Assembly (NCBI RefSeq): GCF_900109565.1
Contig: NZ_FNZZ01000007.1
Coordinates: forward strand, 1 to 64,000
Direction of reading: 5' to 3'
Source of the DNA: Sphingomonas palmae
Lineage (GTDB): Bacteria; Pseudomonadota; Alphaproteobacteria; Sphingomonadales; Sphingomonadaceae
DNA length: 64,000 nt
Part shown: positions 26,811-36,727 of the stretch, piece by piece
Numbering within the stretch: position 1 is the first letter of the stretch
Layout: each line of letters starts with the position of its first letter
The notes under the pieces: model-generated
Seen by the model: only the letters and a program-made list of their open reading frames with translations
Database searches by the model: none
Told to the model about the DNA's origin: nothing
Program-made: the position numbers and the translations under genes

Positions 26811-27698
26811 TCACTCCCACGCCGCGGGATCGATCACCTCGCGCAGGAAGGCGACGAACGCGCGCACCGCGGGCGAGACGATCGGCGCGCGCGGGTGTAC
26901 TGCCCAGATCGCGACATCGCGTGTCCCCTCCCATTCGGGCAGCACGCGCACCAGGCGGCCGCTGCGCAGAGCCTCGCCCACGTCCCACAATGATCGGAGC
27001 GCAATGCCCACGCCCGACAACGCCAGCTCGCGCACCAGCTCGCTCGAATTGGTTCCGACCCGGCTGGCGTGATCGACGCTCGCGCGGCGCGTATCCGACA
27101 CCAGCCGCCACGGCAGCTGCCCCTCGGCAGCGAGCAGCGCGTGCTCGCGCAGGTCCGCAATTCGTGCCGGCGTCCCCGCGCGCTCCAGGTATGACGGACT
27201 GGCGCACAGGACGCGGCGGCTGGCGCCTAGCCGGTGCGCGTCGAGCCCCGCGGGGACCGAGGCTGCGATCCTCACGCCCACGTCGATCCCCTCCGCCACC
27301 AGATCGCTGAACGAATCTGACAGGTCAAAGGACAGCGTTACCGCGGGATAGGAGGCGAGGAAGCGGTGCAGCTGCGGCGCGATGTGGAGCCGGCCGAACG
27401 AGGTGGGCGCCGTCACCCGCAGCAACCCTGCGGGCGCCGCCGCCGCGCCGGTCAGGCGTGCCTCGGCCGCCTCTACCGCCGCGAGGATCGCAACCACGTC
27501 GGCGTGGAACTGTTCGCCCGCCGGCGTCAAGGCGAGCCGCCTGGTCGTTCGCTGCACCAGCCGCACGCCCAGCCGCGCCTCGAGCCGCGCGAGTCGCCGC
27601 GACGCCATCGCGGGCGACAGCCGCAGTTCTCGCGCTGCCGCCGCAATGCTGCCTGCGCTCACCAACCGCGCCAACAAGATGTAATCGGGATCGATCAT
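26811..27698 (-). CDS. LysR-family transcriptional regulator
   Basis: This is a 295-residue regulator. The N-terminal winged helix (about 1-60) includes AARELRLSPAMASRRLARLE, and the effector-binding domain follows, with VTLSFDLSDSFSDLVAEGID at about 110-130. It is divergent from malate synthase G across 88 bp, so it could regulate glcB. That is a guess from layout, because the sequence most resembles the broad CrgA-like group. Stop codons of this gene and csaA are four bases apart, tail to tail. Confidence 0.92.
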   Translation of the reverse strand: MIDPDYILLARLVSAGSIAAAARELRLSPAMASRRLARLEARLGVRLVQRTTRRLALTPAGEQFHADVVAILAAVEAAEARLTGAAAAPAGLLRVTAPTSFGRLHIAPQLHRFLASYPAVTLSFDLSDSFSDLVAEGIDVGVRIAASVPAGLDAHRLGASRRVLCASPSYLERAGTPARIADLREHALLAAEGQLPWRLVSDTRRASVDHASRVGTNSSELVRELALSGVGIALRSLWDVGEALRSGRLVRVLPEWEGTRDVAIWAVHPRAPIVSPAVRAFVAFLREVIDPAAWE

Positions 27699-27786
27699 TC
27701 GTGCGTTCAGGTATCGACTGCCTCAACAGCTATGCCTCTAGTGACAAGGATCATGTGCGACTACAAGCGCGGGCAGGAGAAACAAG

Positions 27787-29892
27787 ATGACCGAGCAGAT
27801 GACCGACCGTGCAGGGCTGTGCGTCGCCGACGCCCTCGCCACCTTCATCGACGAGCGCGCGCTGCCCGGCACCGGCGTCGACCGCGACGCCTTCTGGTCG
27901 GGCGTCGCTGACATCTTTGCGCGGTTCGCACCCGAGAACCGCGACCTGCTCGCGCGCCGCGACGAGCTGCAACACAAGATAGACGACTGGTACACCGCCC
28001 GAGCCAGCCACCAGATCGACCAAGCCGCGTATCAGGCGTTCCTGCGCGAGATCGGCTACCTCGTTCCCGAACCCGCGCCGTTCGCGATCGACACGGTGGG
28101 CGTCGACGCAGAGGTCGCGAGCACTGCCGGGCCGCAGCTGGTCGTCCCCATCCTCAACGCGCGCTTCCTGCTGAACGCCGCCAACGCGCGCTGGGGCAGC
28201 CTCTACGACGCGCTCTACGGCACCGACGCGCTCGGCTCGCCCAATCCCGGCGGCGCTTACGAAAAGGCACGCGGCGCTCAGGTGATCGCCTGGGCAAAGG
28301 CGTTCCTCGACGATGCGGTGCCGCTCGCCAGCGGATCATGGGCGGAGCTCACCAGCGACCGCATCACACTCGCCGACCCCGCGCAGTACGTCGGCCACAG
28401 TGAGACCGGCCGGCTGTTCCGCCACAACGGGCTCCACGTCGAGGTCGTGTTCGACCCCGCCCACTCGATTGGCCGCGACGATCCCGCCGGGATCGCCGAC
28501 GTGATCCTGGAAAGCGCGGTGACGACGATCTGCGACCTGGAGGATTCGGTCGCCGCGGTCGACGCCGCCGACAAGGTCGCGGCCTATGCCAACTGGCTCG
28601 GGCTGATGCGCGGCGATCTTACCGACACGTTCGAGAAGGGCGGCCGACCGGTCACGCGCCAGCTGAACCCCGACCGCCGCTACGCCGCGCCGGATGGAAG
28701 CGAGATCGTCCTGCCGGGCCGCAGCCTGCTGTTCGTTCGCAATGTCGGCCACCTGATGACCACGCCCGCGCTGCGGCTGCCGGACGGCAGCGAGGCCCCC
28801 GAGGGTATCCTCGACGCGATCGTCACCAGCCTCGTCGCGCTCCACGATATCCGGGGCGCGCGCCGCAACAGCCGCGCCGGCAGCATCTATATCGTCAAGC
28901 CCAAGATGCACGGCCCCGACGAATGCGCCTTCACCGACCGGCTGTTCGACGCGGTCGAGGACCTGCTCGGCCTCGATCGCCACACGATCAAGGTCGGCGT
29001 AATGGACGAGGAACGCCGCACCTCCGCCAACCTCGCCGCCTGCATCCACGCGGTGCGCCACCGCATCGTGTTCATCAACACCGGCTTCCTCGACCGCACC
29101 GGCGACGAGATGCACACCGCGATGCGCGCCGGCCCCATGATCCGCAAGGCCGAGATGAAGGGCGCCGACTGGATCAAGGCGTACGAGGATCGCAACATAC
29201 AGATCGGGCTCGCCTGCGGACTGTCGGGTCGCGCGCAGATCGGCAAGGGCATGTGGGCCGCACCCGACATGATGGCGGACATGCTGGAACAGAAGGTCGC
29301 GCACCCGATGAGCGGGGCCACTACTGCCTGGGTTCCGTCGCCGACCGCCGCGACGCTCCACGCCACGCACTACCACCGCGTCGACGTATTCCAGCGGCAA
29401 GAGGCACGCCGCGCCGAGCCGGTCGCCTCGCTCGACCGCCTGCTGACCGTGCCGCTCGCGGTAGGCCGCAACTGGACGCCCGAGGAGGTGCGCGAGGAGC
29501 TCGACAATAACGCGCAAGGCATTCTCGGCTACGTCGTTCGCTGGATCGACCAGGGTGTGGGCTGTTCCAAGGTGCCCGACATTCACGACGTCGGCCTGAT
29601 GGAGGACCGTGCGACGCTGCGCATCTCCTCGCAGCACATGGCCAACTGGCTGCTTCACGGCGTCGCGACCGCGGACGAGATCGACGCCGCGCTCCGGCGC
29701 ATGGCAGCCAAGGTCGACGCGCAGAACGCGGGCGACCCGGCCTACCGCGCGATGGCCGGGCGCGAGGACGAGAGCATCGCCTTCCAGGCCGCGCGCGCAC
29801 TCGTGTTCGACGGCGTCGCGCAACCGAGCGGCTATACCGAGCCGCTGCTCCACGCCGCCCGTCTGCGTGAAAAGGCGCGTGTGGCAAGCTGA
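27787..29892 (+). CDS. glcB: Malate synthase G
   Basis: This 701-residue cytosolic enzyme condenses glyoxylate and acetyl-CoA to malate. Length fits the G isoform (about 720), not the 530-residue A form. Family stretches include [16 protein letters not shown] (catalytic acidic pair), [32 protein letters not shown] and [16 protein letters not shown] 27787 follows a GGAGAAA-type ribosome site. It is monocistronic and divergent from the LysR gene. No isocitrate lyase gene is near. Confidence 0.96.
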   Translation: MTEQMTDRAGLCVADALATFIDERALPGTGVDRDAFWSGVADIFARFAPENRDLLARRDELQHKIDDWYTARASHQIDQAAYQAFLREIGYLVPEPAPFAIDTVGVDAEVASTAGPQLVVPILNARFLLNAANARWGSLYDALYGTDALGSPNPGGAYEKARGAQVIAWAKAFLDDAVPLASGSWAELTSDRITLADPAQYVGHSETGRLFRHNGLHVEVVFDPAHSIGRDDPAGIADVILESAVTTICDLEDSVAAVDAADKVAAYANWLGLMRGDLTDTFEKGGRPVTRQLNPDRRYAAPDGSEIVLPGRSLLFVRNVGHLMTTPALRLPDGSEAPEGILDAIVTSLVALHDIRGARRNSRAGSIYIVKPKMHGPDECAFTDRLFDAVEDLLGLDRHTIKVGVMDEERRTSANLAACIHAVRHRIVFINTGFLDRTGDEMHTAMRAGPMIRKAEMKGADWIKAYEDRNIQIGLACGLSGRAQIGKGMWAAPDMMADMLEQKVAHPMSGATTAWVPSPTAATLHATHYHRVDVFQRQEARRAEPVASLDRLLTVPLAVGRNWTPEEVREELDNNAQGILGYVVRWIDQGVGCSKVPDIHDVGLMEDRATLRISSQHMANWLLHGVATADEIDAALRRMAAKVDAQNAGDPAYRAMAGREDESIAFQAARALVFDGVAQPSGYTEPLLHAARLREKARVAS

Positions 29893-29921
29893 GGGAACCC
29901 ACGCGGGCGTTCGCTGGTAGG

Positions 29922-30494
29922 ATGCGCATGGCACAGCAATCCACTCTTCCCAAAGCCGGCGTTCTGGCGGGCGTCGGCGCCGCCGCGCTCGGCCTCGGCG
30001 GCTTCCTCTATCTCCGCGCCAAGCGCCCGCCCGTCATCAACCCGCGCGTGCCCGAGCCCGCGAAGCCGGTCGACTTGGACCGCTATCTCGGCCGCTGGTA
30101 CGAGATCGCGCGACACGAATATGTCTTCGAAGAAGGGATGGACGCGGTCACCGCCGATTATTCGCGCCTCGCCGCCGACCGTATCGGCGTCACCAACGCC
30201 GGCACCCGCGGGGGCAAGCGCAAGGTTGCGCGCGCGAAGGGCGTGGTCGTGGACAAGGACACGGGTGCCAAGCTCAAGCTGTCGTTCTTCGGGCCGCTCT
30301 ACGTCGGCGACTATTGGGTGCTCGACCACGCCGACGATTACAGCTGGTCGATCGTCGGCGAGCCTGGCGGACGCTACCTATGGCTGCTCACGCGCTCACC
30401 GCGACCGGGCGACGAGCAGGTCGAGGCGCTGTTCGCGCGCGCGAAGGCGCTCGGCTACGACACCGGCACGCTGCGCCGCACGCATCAGCCGTGA
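29922..30494 (+). CDS. Lipocalin (Blc/ApoD-type) with N-terminal membrane segment
   Basis: This is a protein of about 190 residues (ATG 29928 would remove two). Residues 10-30 are hydrophobic (VGAAALGLGGFLYLR), a signal or anchor lacking a clear lipobox cysteine. The lipocalin domain starts with DRYLGRWYEIARHE, holding the G-x-W motif, and continues with GPLYVGDYWVLDHADDYSW and the closing strand YLWLLTRSPRP. Blc-type lipocalins bind fatty acids or lysophospholipids in the envelope. It lies 29 bp after glcB and is convergent with the Rieske gene. Confidence 0.9.
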   Translation: MRMAQQSTLPKAGVLAGVGAAALGLGGFLYLRAKRPPVINPRVPEPAKPVDLDRYLGRWYEIARHEYVFEEGMDAVTADYSRLAADRIGVTNAGTRGGKRKVARAKGVVVDKDTGAKLKLSFFGPLYVGDYWVLDHADDYSWSIVGEPGGRYLWLLTRSPRPGDEQVEALFARAKALGYDTGTLRRTHQP

Positions 30495-30507
30495 CGATCA
30501 GGCCGCG

Positions 30508-30558
30508 GGTGACGTTCACGCGCCGGTGACGTTCACGCGTCGGTGACGATCACGCCGT
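30508..30558. repeat. Three tandem 17-bp repeats at convergent gene ends
   Basis: Units at 30508-30524, 30525-30541 and 30542-30558 share GGTGACGTTCACGCG, with the third diverged. Each unit contains the small inverted repeat GTGA-CGT-TCAC. The array covers the 3' end of the Rieske gene, where it encodes VTDA and the stop, and extends into the gap before the lipocalin stop. It may be a duplicated gene end or a two-way terminator. Confidence 0.6.
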
Positions 30559-30913
30559 CGTCGACGCGCACCGGCCAGGGTGTCAGCCGTGCGCCCATAC
30601 ACGGCCCGCCCTCGCAGCGGCCGTCGTCAATCGCGAACACCGCGCCGTGCCACGAACACATGACCCGCGCGCCATCGGGCGTCAGATAGGCGTCGAGCTC
30701 CTGCGCGAGCGGCAGCCCGGCGTGCGGGCAGCGGTCGACGTAGCCGTACACCGCCGCGCCCTGTCGCACGACGAAGCCGTGGAAGCGCCCGGCGCGCAAT
30801 TGCAGCACGTAGTTGCGCGCGGTGCCATCGGCGATCTGGTCGAGCGCGCCGAGCTTCACCCCCGGCGGCGTCGCGAACACGCGCGCGCCGCCATCAGTGT
30901 CGGTGTCGCTCAC
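30533..30913 (-). CDS. Rieske 2Fe-2S ferredoxin-like protein
   Basis: This is a 126-residue soluble protein from GTG 30913, which overlaps the hmgA stop (GTGA). The Rieske cluster motif is complete: CPHAGLPL (Cys62, His64) and CSWHGAVF (Cys86, His89). It is likely an electron carrier or a small redox protein. Translational coupling to homogentisate dioxygenase suggests a role in aromatic degradation, though HmgA itself needs no ferredoxin. An alternative is keeping the dioxygenase iron reduced. An ATG 36 bp upstream would lie inside hmgA. Confidence 0.9.
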   Translation of the reverse strand: MSDTDTDGGARVFATPPGVKLGALDQIADGTARNYVLQLRAGRFHGFVVRQGAAVYGYVDRCPHAGLPLAQELDAYLTPDGARVMCSWHGAVFAIDDGRCEGGPCMGARLTPWPVRVDDGVIVTDA

Positions 30914-32211
30914 GAGTCCGGCAGCGTTGCTTTGGGGAAGTCCGCCCACACCGCGTCGTAATCCAGTTGCGCGTGCGCAAGCGCATAGTCGGTCGGCCGG
31001 TACGCCCAGCAGCTTTCCAGCATGAACGCCATCGTACCCTCGATCTTGTGCGGCTTGAGCTCGGCTGCGCTTGCCCCCTGCCAGCTCGCCACGTCGGGGC
31101 CGTGTCCGCTCATGATGTTGTGAAGCGAGATGCCGCCGGGCTGGAACCCTTCGGCCTTGGCGTCATATGCGCCGGTGATCAGCCCCATCGCCTCCGACAT
31201 CACGTTGCGGTGGAACCACGGCGGGCGGAACGTCCCCTCCGCCACCATCCAGCGCGGCGGGAAGATGACGAAATCGGCGTTAGCGCGCCCCGGCACGTCG
31301 CTCGGGCTCGTCAGCACGGTGAAGATCGACGGATCGGGGTGGTCGAAACTGACAGTATTGATTGTGTTGAAGCGCGACAGGTCATAGCGCCACGGCGCCA
31401 AATCGCCGTGCCACGCGACAACGTCGAGCGGCGAGTGGTCGAGCGTCGTCGTCCACAGCGACCCCATGAATTTCTGGATCACCTCAGTCGGCGCGTCCAC
31501 GTCCTCGAACCAGGCGACCGGCGTCTCGAAATCGCGCGGGTTGGCAAGACCGTTGGCGCCGATCGGGCCCAGGTCGGGCAGGCGGAACAGCGCGCCGTGA
31601 TTCTCCGCCACGTAGCCGCGCGCGGCACCGTCGGGCAGTTTCGCCTTGAACCGCACCCCGCGCGGCACCAACGCGACCTGACCCGGCGCGACCTCGACGC
31701 GGCCGAGTTCGGTCAGCAGCTCGAGCCGCCCCTGCTCGGGGATGAACAGCAACTCGCCGTCCGCGTCGACGAACACGCGCGCGTCCATGTCGCGCTTCGC
31801 GGCGTAGACGTGCATCGCGACCCCCTCCAGATCGGCGGGGTGCCGGTTGGCGAGCATCGTCGTCATGCCATCGATCAGGTCGACGCCCTCTCGCTCAGGC
31901 ATCGCCAACGGATCCCAGCGCAGTCGGTTGGGTGGCAGCGGTGCGTCGGCAGTGCCAGGCGCAAAGCGCTTGGCGCCCTCGTAGGCCTTGAACGGCGGGT
32001 GCTCGGCGGTCGGGCGCATGCGGTAGAGCCACGAGCGGCGATTCTCGTGGCGCGGCGCGGTGAAGGCGGTGCCCGACAGCTGCTCGGCGTACAGCCCGAA
32101 GGCGGGGCGCTGCGGCGAGTTGCGCCCGATCGGCAGCGCGCCGGGGATTGCCTCGGTCGAGACGTGGTTGCCGAAACCGGGGATGTAGGCGGGGGCGGTG
32201 GGGTTGGTCAT
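30910..32211 (-). CDS. hmgA: Homogentisate 1,2-dioxygenase
   Basis: This 433-residue ring-cleaving Fe(II) enzyme of tyrosine and phenylalanine breakdown converts homogentisate to maleylacetoacetate. Iron ligands are seen in [16 protein letters not shown] (His, Glu) and [12 protein letters not shown] (His). The N-terminus [19 protein letters not shown] is classic for the family. It lies downstream of hpd on the same strand, with a 140-bp gap containing hairpins, and is coupled to the Rieske gene. maiA and fahA are not in the window. Confidence 0.97.
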   Translation of the reverse strand: MTNPTAPAYIPGFGNHVSTEAIPGALPIGRNSPQRPAFGLYAEQLSGTAFTAPRHENRRSWLYRMRPTAEHPPFKAYEGAKRFAPGTADAPLPPNRLRWDPLAMPEREGVDLIDGMTTMLANRHPADLEGVAMHVYAAKRDMDARVFVDADGELLFIPEQGRLELLTELGRVEVAPGQVALVPRGVRFKAKLPDGAARGYVAENHGALFRLPDLGPIGANGLANPRDFETPVAWFEDVDAPTEVIQKFMGSLWTTTLDHSPLDVVAWHGDLAPWRYDLSRFNTINTVSFDHPDPSIFTVLTSPSDVPGRANADFVIFPPRWMVAEGTFRPPWFHRNVMSEAMGLITGAYDAKAEGFQPGGISLHNIMSGHGPDVASWQGASAAELKPHKIEGTMAFMLESCWAYRPTDYALAHAQLDYDAVWADFPKATLPDS

Positions 32212-32320
32212 CCTCGGTCCTTTCGTCTCGTTGTTGCGTGTCGTGTCACGCCCGCCGGCGCGTCAGACGCGGCGAAGCCGCGCCTTGTGCGCCGGCTTCG
32301 TCGCGCTGGCCGGGCTCGCT

Positions 32321-32338
32321 CGCGCACCTTCGTGCGCG
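32321..32338 (-). terminator. Hairpin after hpd
   Basis: CGCGCAC (32321-32327), loop CTTC and GTGCGCG (32332-32338) form a perfect 7-bp stem, 14 bp after the hpd stop on the minus strand. A second small palindrome (CGCGGC-GAA-GCCGCG) is at 32268-32282. No U-run is seen. Confidence 0.5.
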
Positions 32339-32351
32339 CATCGGTGGATGC

Positions 32352-33404
32352 TTACGCGTCCACCGTTATGACGCCACGCCTGATCTGATCCAGCTCAATG
32401 CTTTCATACAGCGCCTGGAAGTTGCCGTTGCCGAACCCCTCGTTGCCCTTGCGCTGGATGATCTCGAAGAAGATCGGGCCGACCATGTTTTCGGTGAAGA
32501 TCTGCAGCAGCAGGCCTTCCTCGCCGACGTTGCCGTCGATCAGGATACGATTCTTGCGCAGCCGCTCCAAATCCTCGCCGTGGTTGGGCACGCGCTTGTC
32601 GACCAGCTCGTAATAGGTCTCGATCGTGTCCTGCAACTTGACGCCGCGCGCACGCAGCTTCTCGACTGTTCCGTAGATGTCGTCGGTGGTGAGCGCGAGA
32701 TGCTGGATGCCTTCGCCGTTGTAATCGCGGATGAACTCCTCGATCTGGCTGTGGTCGTCCTGGCTCTCGTTCAGCGGGATGCGGATCGCCTTGTCGGGCG
32801 CGATCATCGCCTGGCTGAACAGGCCTGTCGCTTTGCCCTTGATGTCGAAATACTTCTGCTCCTCGAAGCCGAAGATCTGGCCGTAGAACGCCGACCACGT
32901 CCGCATCTGGCCGCGCCGCACGTTGTGCGTCAGGTGGTCGAGCACGTCGAGCCCGACGTTGTTCTCCGCGGCCGCCTCGCGCCAGCCCGCGACCTCGTTC
33001 CAATCGGCGAACGGATCATTGTCGACCAGGTACAGCAGCGAACCGCCGATTCCCTCGAGCACCTGCGCGTCCGGCAGCGCGCTGCCGCTCGCGTCCAGCG
33101 CCTTCGCGCCGCGCTCCACCGCTGCGTCGAGCGCCTCGCTCGCGTTCGACACGCGGAACGCCATCGCGTTCGCCGACGGGCCGTGATCCTTGCGGAACTC
33201 CGCCGCTTGGCCCTCTTCCTCACGGTTGATCAGCAGGTTGATGCGGCCTTGGCGATAGAGCGTCACCTGCTTGGTCGGGTGCGTCGCGGCGGGCACGAAG
33301 CCGAGCGCCTCGAACTGCTTCGCCAGCGTGTCAGGCTCGGGCGAAGTGAATTCGCAGAAGGCGAAACCGTCGAGCCCCATCGGATTGACGTCGATATGGT
33401 CCAT
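32352..33404 (-). CDS. hpd: 4-hydroxyphenylpyruvate dioxygenase
   Basis: This 350-residue Fe(II) enzyme makes homogentisate, the HmgA substrate. It has two vicinal-oxygen-chelate domains. Iron ligands are in LDHLTHNV, QHLALTTDDI and FFEIIQRKG (His, His, Glu). The start ATG 33404 follows a GGAG and gives MDHIDVNPMGLDGFAFCEF, the usual N-terminus; the in-frame start at 33425 adds seven residues without a better site. It is one step ahead of hmgA in both pathway and gene order. Confidence 0.96.
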   Translation of the reverse strand: MDHIDVNPMGLDGFAFCEFTSPEPDTLAKQFEALGFVPAATHPTKQVTLYRQGRINLLINREEEGQAAEFRKDHGPSANAMAFRVSNASEALDAAVERGAKALDASGSALPDAQVLEGIGGSLLYLVDNDPFADWNEVAGWREAAAENNVGLDVLDHLTHNVRRGQMRTWSAFYGQIFGFEEQKYFDIKGKATGLFSQAMIAPDKAIRIPLNESQDDHSQIEEFIRDYNGEGIQHLALTTDDIYGTVEKLRARGVKLQDTIETYYELVDKRVPNHGEDLERLRKNRILIDGNVGEEGLLLQIFTENMVGPIFFEIIQRKGNEGFGNGNFQALYESIELDQIRRGVITVDA

Positions 33405-33506
33405 TGCGCGCTCCACTGGTATCAAGTGAAACTATTCTGGTGCTTGCGGCGCCGTGAGTCAATGCGGGCTGATGACCGGACCCGGACGGCTTGGTAGAAG
33501 AGCGTC

Positions 33507-34481
33507 ATGTCGCGTCTGCTCCGCCTTCTCCTCCCGCTCGCCCTCCTCGCTGCGGCCGCGCCTGATAGCCGCGCCACCTTCGAAGCGTTGCGCAGCGAGG
33601 ACGCGCGGCTCGCGAACGTTGCGTTCCGCCTCTCCACCGCCAACGCCGCTTTGTGCCGTGACCAGCAGCCGGGCACCGGCGTCGTGCTCCACGCGATCGA
33701 CCAATATGCCGCGCGCGACGCCGATGCAGCGCGCGACGTGTTCGGCTTTCCCTCAGCCGTAGCAGTCGAGTGGGTCGTGCGCGGCTCGCCCGCCGCGCGC
33801 GCCGGCGTGATGCAGAACGAAGGCGTCGTCGCGATCGCCGGCACCCCGCTCGCCGCGCCGACCGAGGCACGCGACACCAGCGCGACGCGCGACGCTGCGC
33901 TCACCCGCTTGGCCGCGCTGCCGGTACGCGCGCCCGTGCCGCTGACGCTCGCCGATCAGGGCCGCACCCGCCGCGTGTCGATCGCGCCCGTGCCGGCGTG
34001 CCGCAGCGAGTTCGAGGTCGTCGCCGGACCCAAGCTCGGCGCCTCGTCCGACGGCCACGTCGTGCAGGTCGGCGCGCGGTTGATGGAAACCTACGGCGAC
34101 GACGATGTCGCGGTCGTCGTCGCGCACGAACTCGCGCACACCATCCTGCGCCACCGCGCCCGGCTGGAGGCGGCGGGCGTCAAATGGGGGCTTTTCGGTG
34201 AGTTCGGCCGTAACGCGCGGCTGTTCCGCGATACCGAGACGGAGGCCGATGTGCTCGGCGCATTCCTGCTCCGCAACGCCGGCTGGGACCCGCAGAATGC
34301 GGTGCGTTTCTGGCAGGGGCCGGGCAAGAAAGTCGACCCCGGTATGTTCCGCAGCCGCACGCATCCCTCGCCCAAGGAGCGCGCGCGCATCATCGCGGAA
34401 GCGCTGGCGGCGATGCCGGCGAGTGCGCCGGTGCCTTACCTGCCGCCGATCCTAGCGCAGCGCGACGCGGCGCTCGACTGA
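33507..34481 (+). CDS. Secreted M48-family metalloprotease with PDZ-like segment
   Basis: This is a 324-residue protein. Residues 1-20 (LLRLLLPLALLAAAA) are a signal peptide. A PDZ-like region (VVRGSPAARAGVMQNEGVVAIAG) lies at about 90-115. The zinc motif VVAHELAHTILRH is at about 208-220, and the third ligand Glu is in RDTETEADVLGAFLL. The end HPSPKERARIIAEAL is typical of M48 peptidases. It likely acts in the periplasm in protein quality control. It is convergent with hemA, 21 bp apart. Confidence 0.9.
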   Translation: MSRLLRLLLPLALLAAAAPDSRATFEALRSEDARLANVAFRLSTANAALCRDQQPGTGVVLHAIDQYAARDADAARDVFGFPSAVAVEWVVRGSPAARAGVMQNEGVVAIAGTPLAAPTEARDTSATRDAALTRLAALPVRAPVPLTLADQGRTRRVSIAPVPACRSEFEVVAGPKLGASSDGHVVQVGARLMETYGDDDVAVVVAHELAHTILRHRARLEAAGVKWGLFGEFGRNARLFRDTETEADVLGAFLLRNAGWDPQNAVRFWQGPGKKVDPGMFRSRTHPSPKERARIIAEALAAMPASAPVPYLPPILAQRDAALD

Positions 34482-34502
34482 GCCGCCGCCCCGCCCAAAC
34501 GC

Positions 34503-35786
34503 TTACGCCGCCTGACGCAAATCCAGCCGACCCCAGATCTCGACCAAGGCGTCGGTCAGTTCGCGCATCATCGCCTCGCTGTGCGCCGGGCCAGGCGTGA
34601 AGCGCAGCCGCTCGGTCCCGCGCGGCACGGTCGGGTAATTGATCGGCTGCACGTAGACGCCGTATTCGGCCAGCAGGATGTCGCTGATCTTCTTGGCCTT
34701 GACCGGATCGCCGACCATCACCGGCACGATGTGCGTCTCGCCCGTCATCACCGGCAAGCCGGCGTCGGAGAGCATCGCCTTCAGCGTCGCCGCAGCCGCC
34801 TGCTGCCCGTCGCGCTCGACGCTCGACGATTTCAGGTGCCTGACCGAGGCAAGCACGCCCGCGACCAGCACCGGCGACAGGCTGGTGGTAAAGATGAACC
34901 CAGGGGCGTAGCTGCGGATCACGTCGACGATCGTGCGGTCGGCCGCGATGTAGCCGCCCATGACGCCGAACGCCTTGCCCAGCGTCCCCTCGATGATCGT
35001 CAGTCGGTCGGCGACCTCGTCCCGCTCGGAGATGCCGCCGCCGCGCGCGCCGTACATGCCCACCGCGTGGACCTCGTCCAAATAGGTCAGCGCGTTGTAC
35101 TTGTCGGCCAGGTCGCAGATCGCCGCGACGGGCGCGACGTCGCCCTCCATCGAGTACACGCTCTCGAACGCGATCAGCTTCGGCGCGCCCGCGTCATCGG
35201 CGGCGAGCAGTTCTTCCAGATGCGCGAGATCGTTGTGGCGGAACACGCGCTTCTCGCAGCCCGCATTGCGGATGCCAGCAATCATCGACGCGTGGTTCAG
35301 CTCGTCCGAATAGATGATGCATCCGGGCAGCACCTTGGCCAGCGTCGCCAGCGTCGCCTCATTCGAGACATAGCCGCTGGTGAACAGCAGCGCCGCTTCC
35401 TTGCCGTGCAGGTCGGCGAGCTCGGCCTCCAGATCGACGTGGTAGTGCGTATTGCCGCCGATGTTGCGCGTGCCGCCGCTCCCGGCGCCGACGTCGTGCA
35501 GCGCTTCCTCCATCGCCGCGATCACCTTGGGGTGCTGCCCCATCGCGAGATAGTCGTTGGAGCACCACACCGTGATCGGCTTCGGGCCATTGTGTCCCGC
35601 GAAGCAGCGTGCGTTGGGGAACATGCCCTTGTTGCGCAGGATGTCGATGAAGACGCGGTAGCGACCTTCGGCGTGCAGGCGGTCGATCGCCTGGGTGAAC
35701 ACGCGCGAATAATCCACCGCCCGTGCGTCAACTGGGCGTGCGTCGACCTGTGTGGCCCGGCGCGCTTCGCTGCTCTCGCTGATCAT
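34503..35786 (-). CDS. hemA: 5-aminolevulinate synthase
   Basis: This 427-residue PLP enzyme condenses glycine and succinyl-CoA, the C4 (Shemin) route of heme synthesis typical of alphaproteobacteria. Family stretches include [56 protein letters not shown] and the PLP lysine in [15 protein letters not shown]. The start ATG 35786 gives an N-terminal extension of about 25 residues (repeat-like [12 protein letters not shown]) before the conserved [12 protein letters not shown]. The next ATG inside is too late. Confidence 0.96.
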   Translation of the reverse strand: MISESSEARRATQVDARPVDARAVDYSRVFTQAIDRLHAEGRYRVFIDILRNKGMFPNARCFAGHNGPKPITVWCSNDYLAMGQHPKVIAAMEEALHDVGAGSGGTRNIGGNTHYHVDLEAELADLHGKEAALLFTSGYVSNEATLATLAKVLPGCIIYSDELNHASMIAGIRNAGCEKRVFRHNDLAHLEELLAADDAGAPKLIAFESVYSMEGDVAPVAAICDLADKYNALTYLDEVHAVGMYGARGGGISERDEVADRLTIIEGTLGKAFGVMGGYIAADRTIVDVIRSYAPGFIFTTSLSPVLVAGVLASVRHLKSSSVERDGQQAAAATLKAMLSDAGLPVMTGETHIVPVMVGDPVKAKKISDILLAEYGVYVQPINYPTVPRGTERLRFTPGPAHSEAMMRELTDALVEIWGRLDLRQAA

Positions 35787-35835
35787 GCGGGCGACTTAGC
35801 CTGCTAACCCACGTTTTTCCAGCGCATTTGGTCGA

Positions 35836-36648
35836 TCACAGTGCCTCAGGATCGGCAAAGCCCTGTACACGCAGGTGGTTGCCGACGCGCTCTTCTCGCT
35901 CGCCCAGCCGCGTGAACACCAGCTGATGCGCGCGCGAGTCGTGCGACCAGCCTTGCCCCTGCGTCAGATACGCCACACGCCGAGCGATCCCCGGCCCGCC
36001 ATCGACGAAGGATACACCCGCGAGCGCCGCCGCACGCATCTCGTCCGCCAGCAACGGAAAGTGCGTGCACGCGTTGACGATCACGTCGATCCGCTCGCCA
36101 CCCGGCTGGTCGAACAATCCGGCGAGTTCGCGCGTGACTGCGCCTGGGTCGACCGCCTCACCCGCCAGTTTCGCTTCCGCTAGTTCGACCAGCGCGGCGG
36201 AGCCGTAGCGCAGCACGGTGCAATCGCCCGCGAAGCGCGCGGCGAGATCGTCGACATAGGGTTGCCGCACCGTCGCCTCGGTGCCCAGCACGCCGATCAC
36301 GCGCGTGCGCGACGCTTCCGCCGCGGGCTTGATCGCGGGCACCGTGCCAACCACGGCCACGTCGAGCGCGGCACGCACCGCGGGTAGCGCGATCGTGGAC
36401 GCAGTGTTGCACGCGATCACGATCAACCGCGGGCGATACCGCTCCGCCAGCCGCCCGAGCAGCGCGGGTACGCGCGCCGCAATCTCCGCCTCGCTCTTCG
36501 TCCCGTACGGGAAACCGGCCGAATCGGCGGCGTAGACGATGCTCGCCTCGGGCAGCATCGCGCGCGTCGGCGCGACAACGGAGAGGCCACCCACGCCTGA
36601 ATCGAAGAACAGGATCGGCCGTGCATCGTCGCTCATGGCCGCACACAT
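35836..36648 (-). CDS. murI: Glutamate racemase
   Basis: This 270-residue enzyme makes D-glutamate for peptidoglycan. The two catalytic cysteines are in VIACNTASTIALP and IVNACTHFPLLADE. The N-terminal FFDSGVGGLSVV binds substrate. The start is ATG 36648 or ATG 36636; neither has a strong ribosome site. It is divergent from plsY over an 80-bp gap with an inverted repeat. Confidence 0.95.
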   Translation of the reverse strand: MCAAMSDDARPILFFDSGVGGLSVVAPTRAMLPEASIVYAADSAGFPYGTKSEAEIAARVPALLGRLAERYRPRLIVIACNTASTIALPAVRAALDVAVVGTVPAIKPAAEASRTRVIGVLGTEATVRQPYVDDLAARFAGDCTVLRYGSAALVELAEAKLAGEAVDPGAVTRELAGLFDQPGGERIDVIVNACTHFPLLADEMRAAALAGVSFVDGGPGIARRVAYLTQGQGWSHDSRAHQLVFTRLGEREERVGNHLRVQGFADPEAL

Positions 36649-36670
36649 AGCCTTCGCCGCCTAGTAGATA

Positions 36671-36687
36671 CAGGTGAGTGACACCTG
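36671..36687. promoter_or_regulatory. Inverted repeat between murI and plsY
   Basis: CAGGTG (36671-36676), spacer AGTGA and CACCTG (36682-36687) form a perfect 6-bp dyad in the divergent promoter region. It is a candidate operator or a start of one of the 5' untranslated regions. Confidence 0.35.
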
Positions 36688-36727
36688 ATTTCGCCCGCGC
36701 TAAAACAGGGGCAGAAGGGGAACAGAA

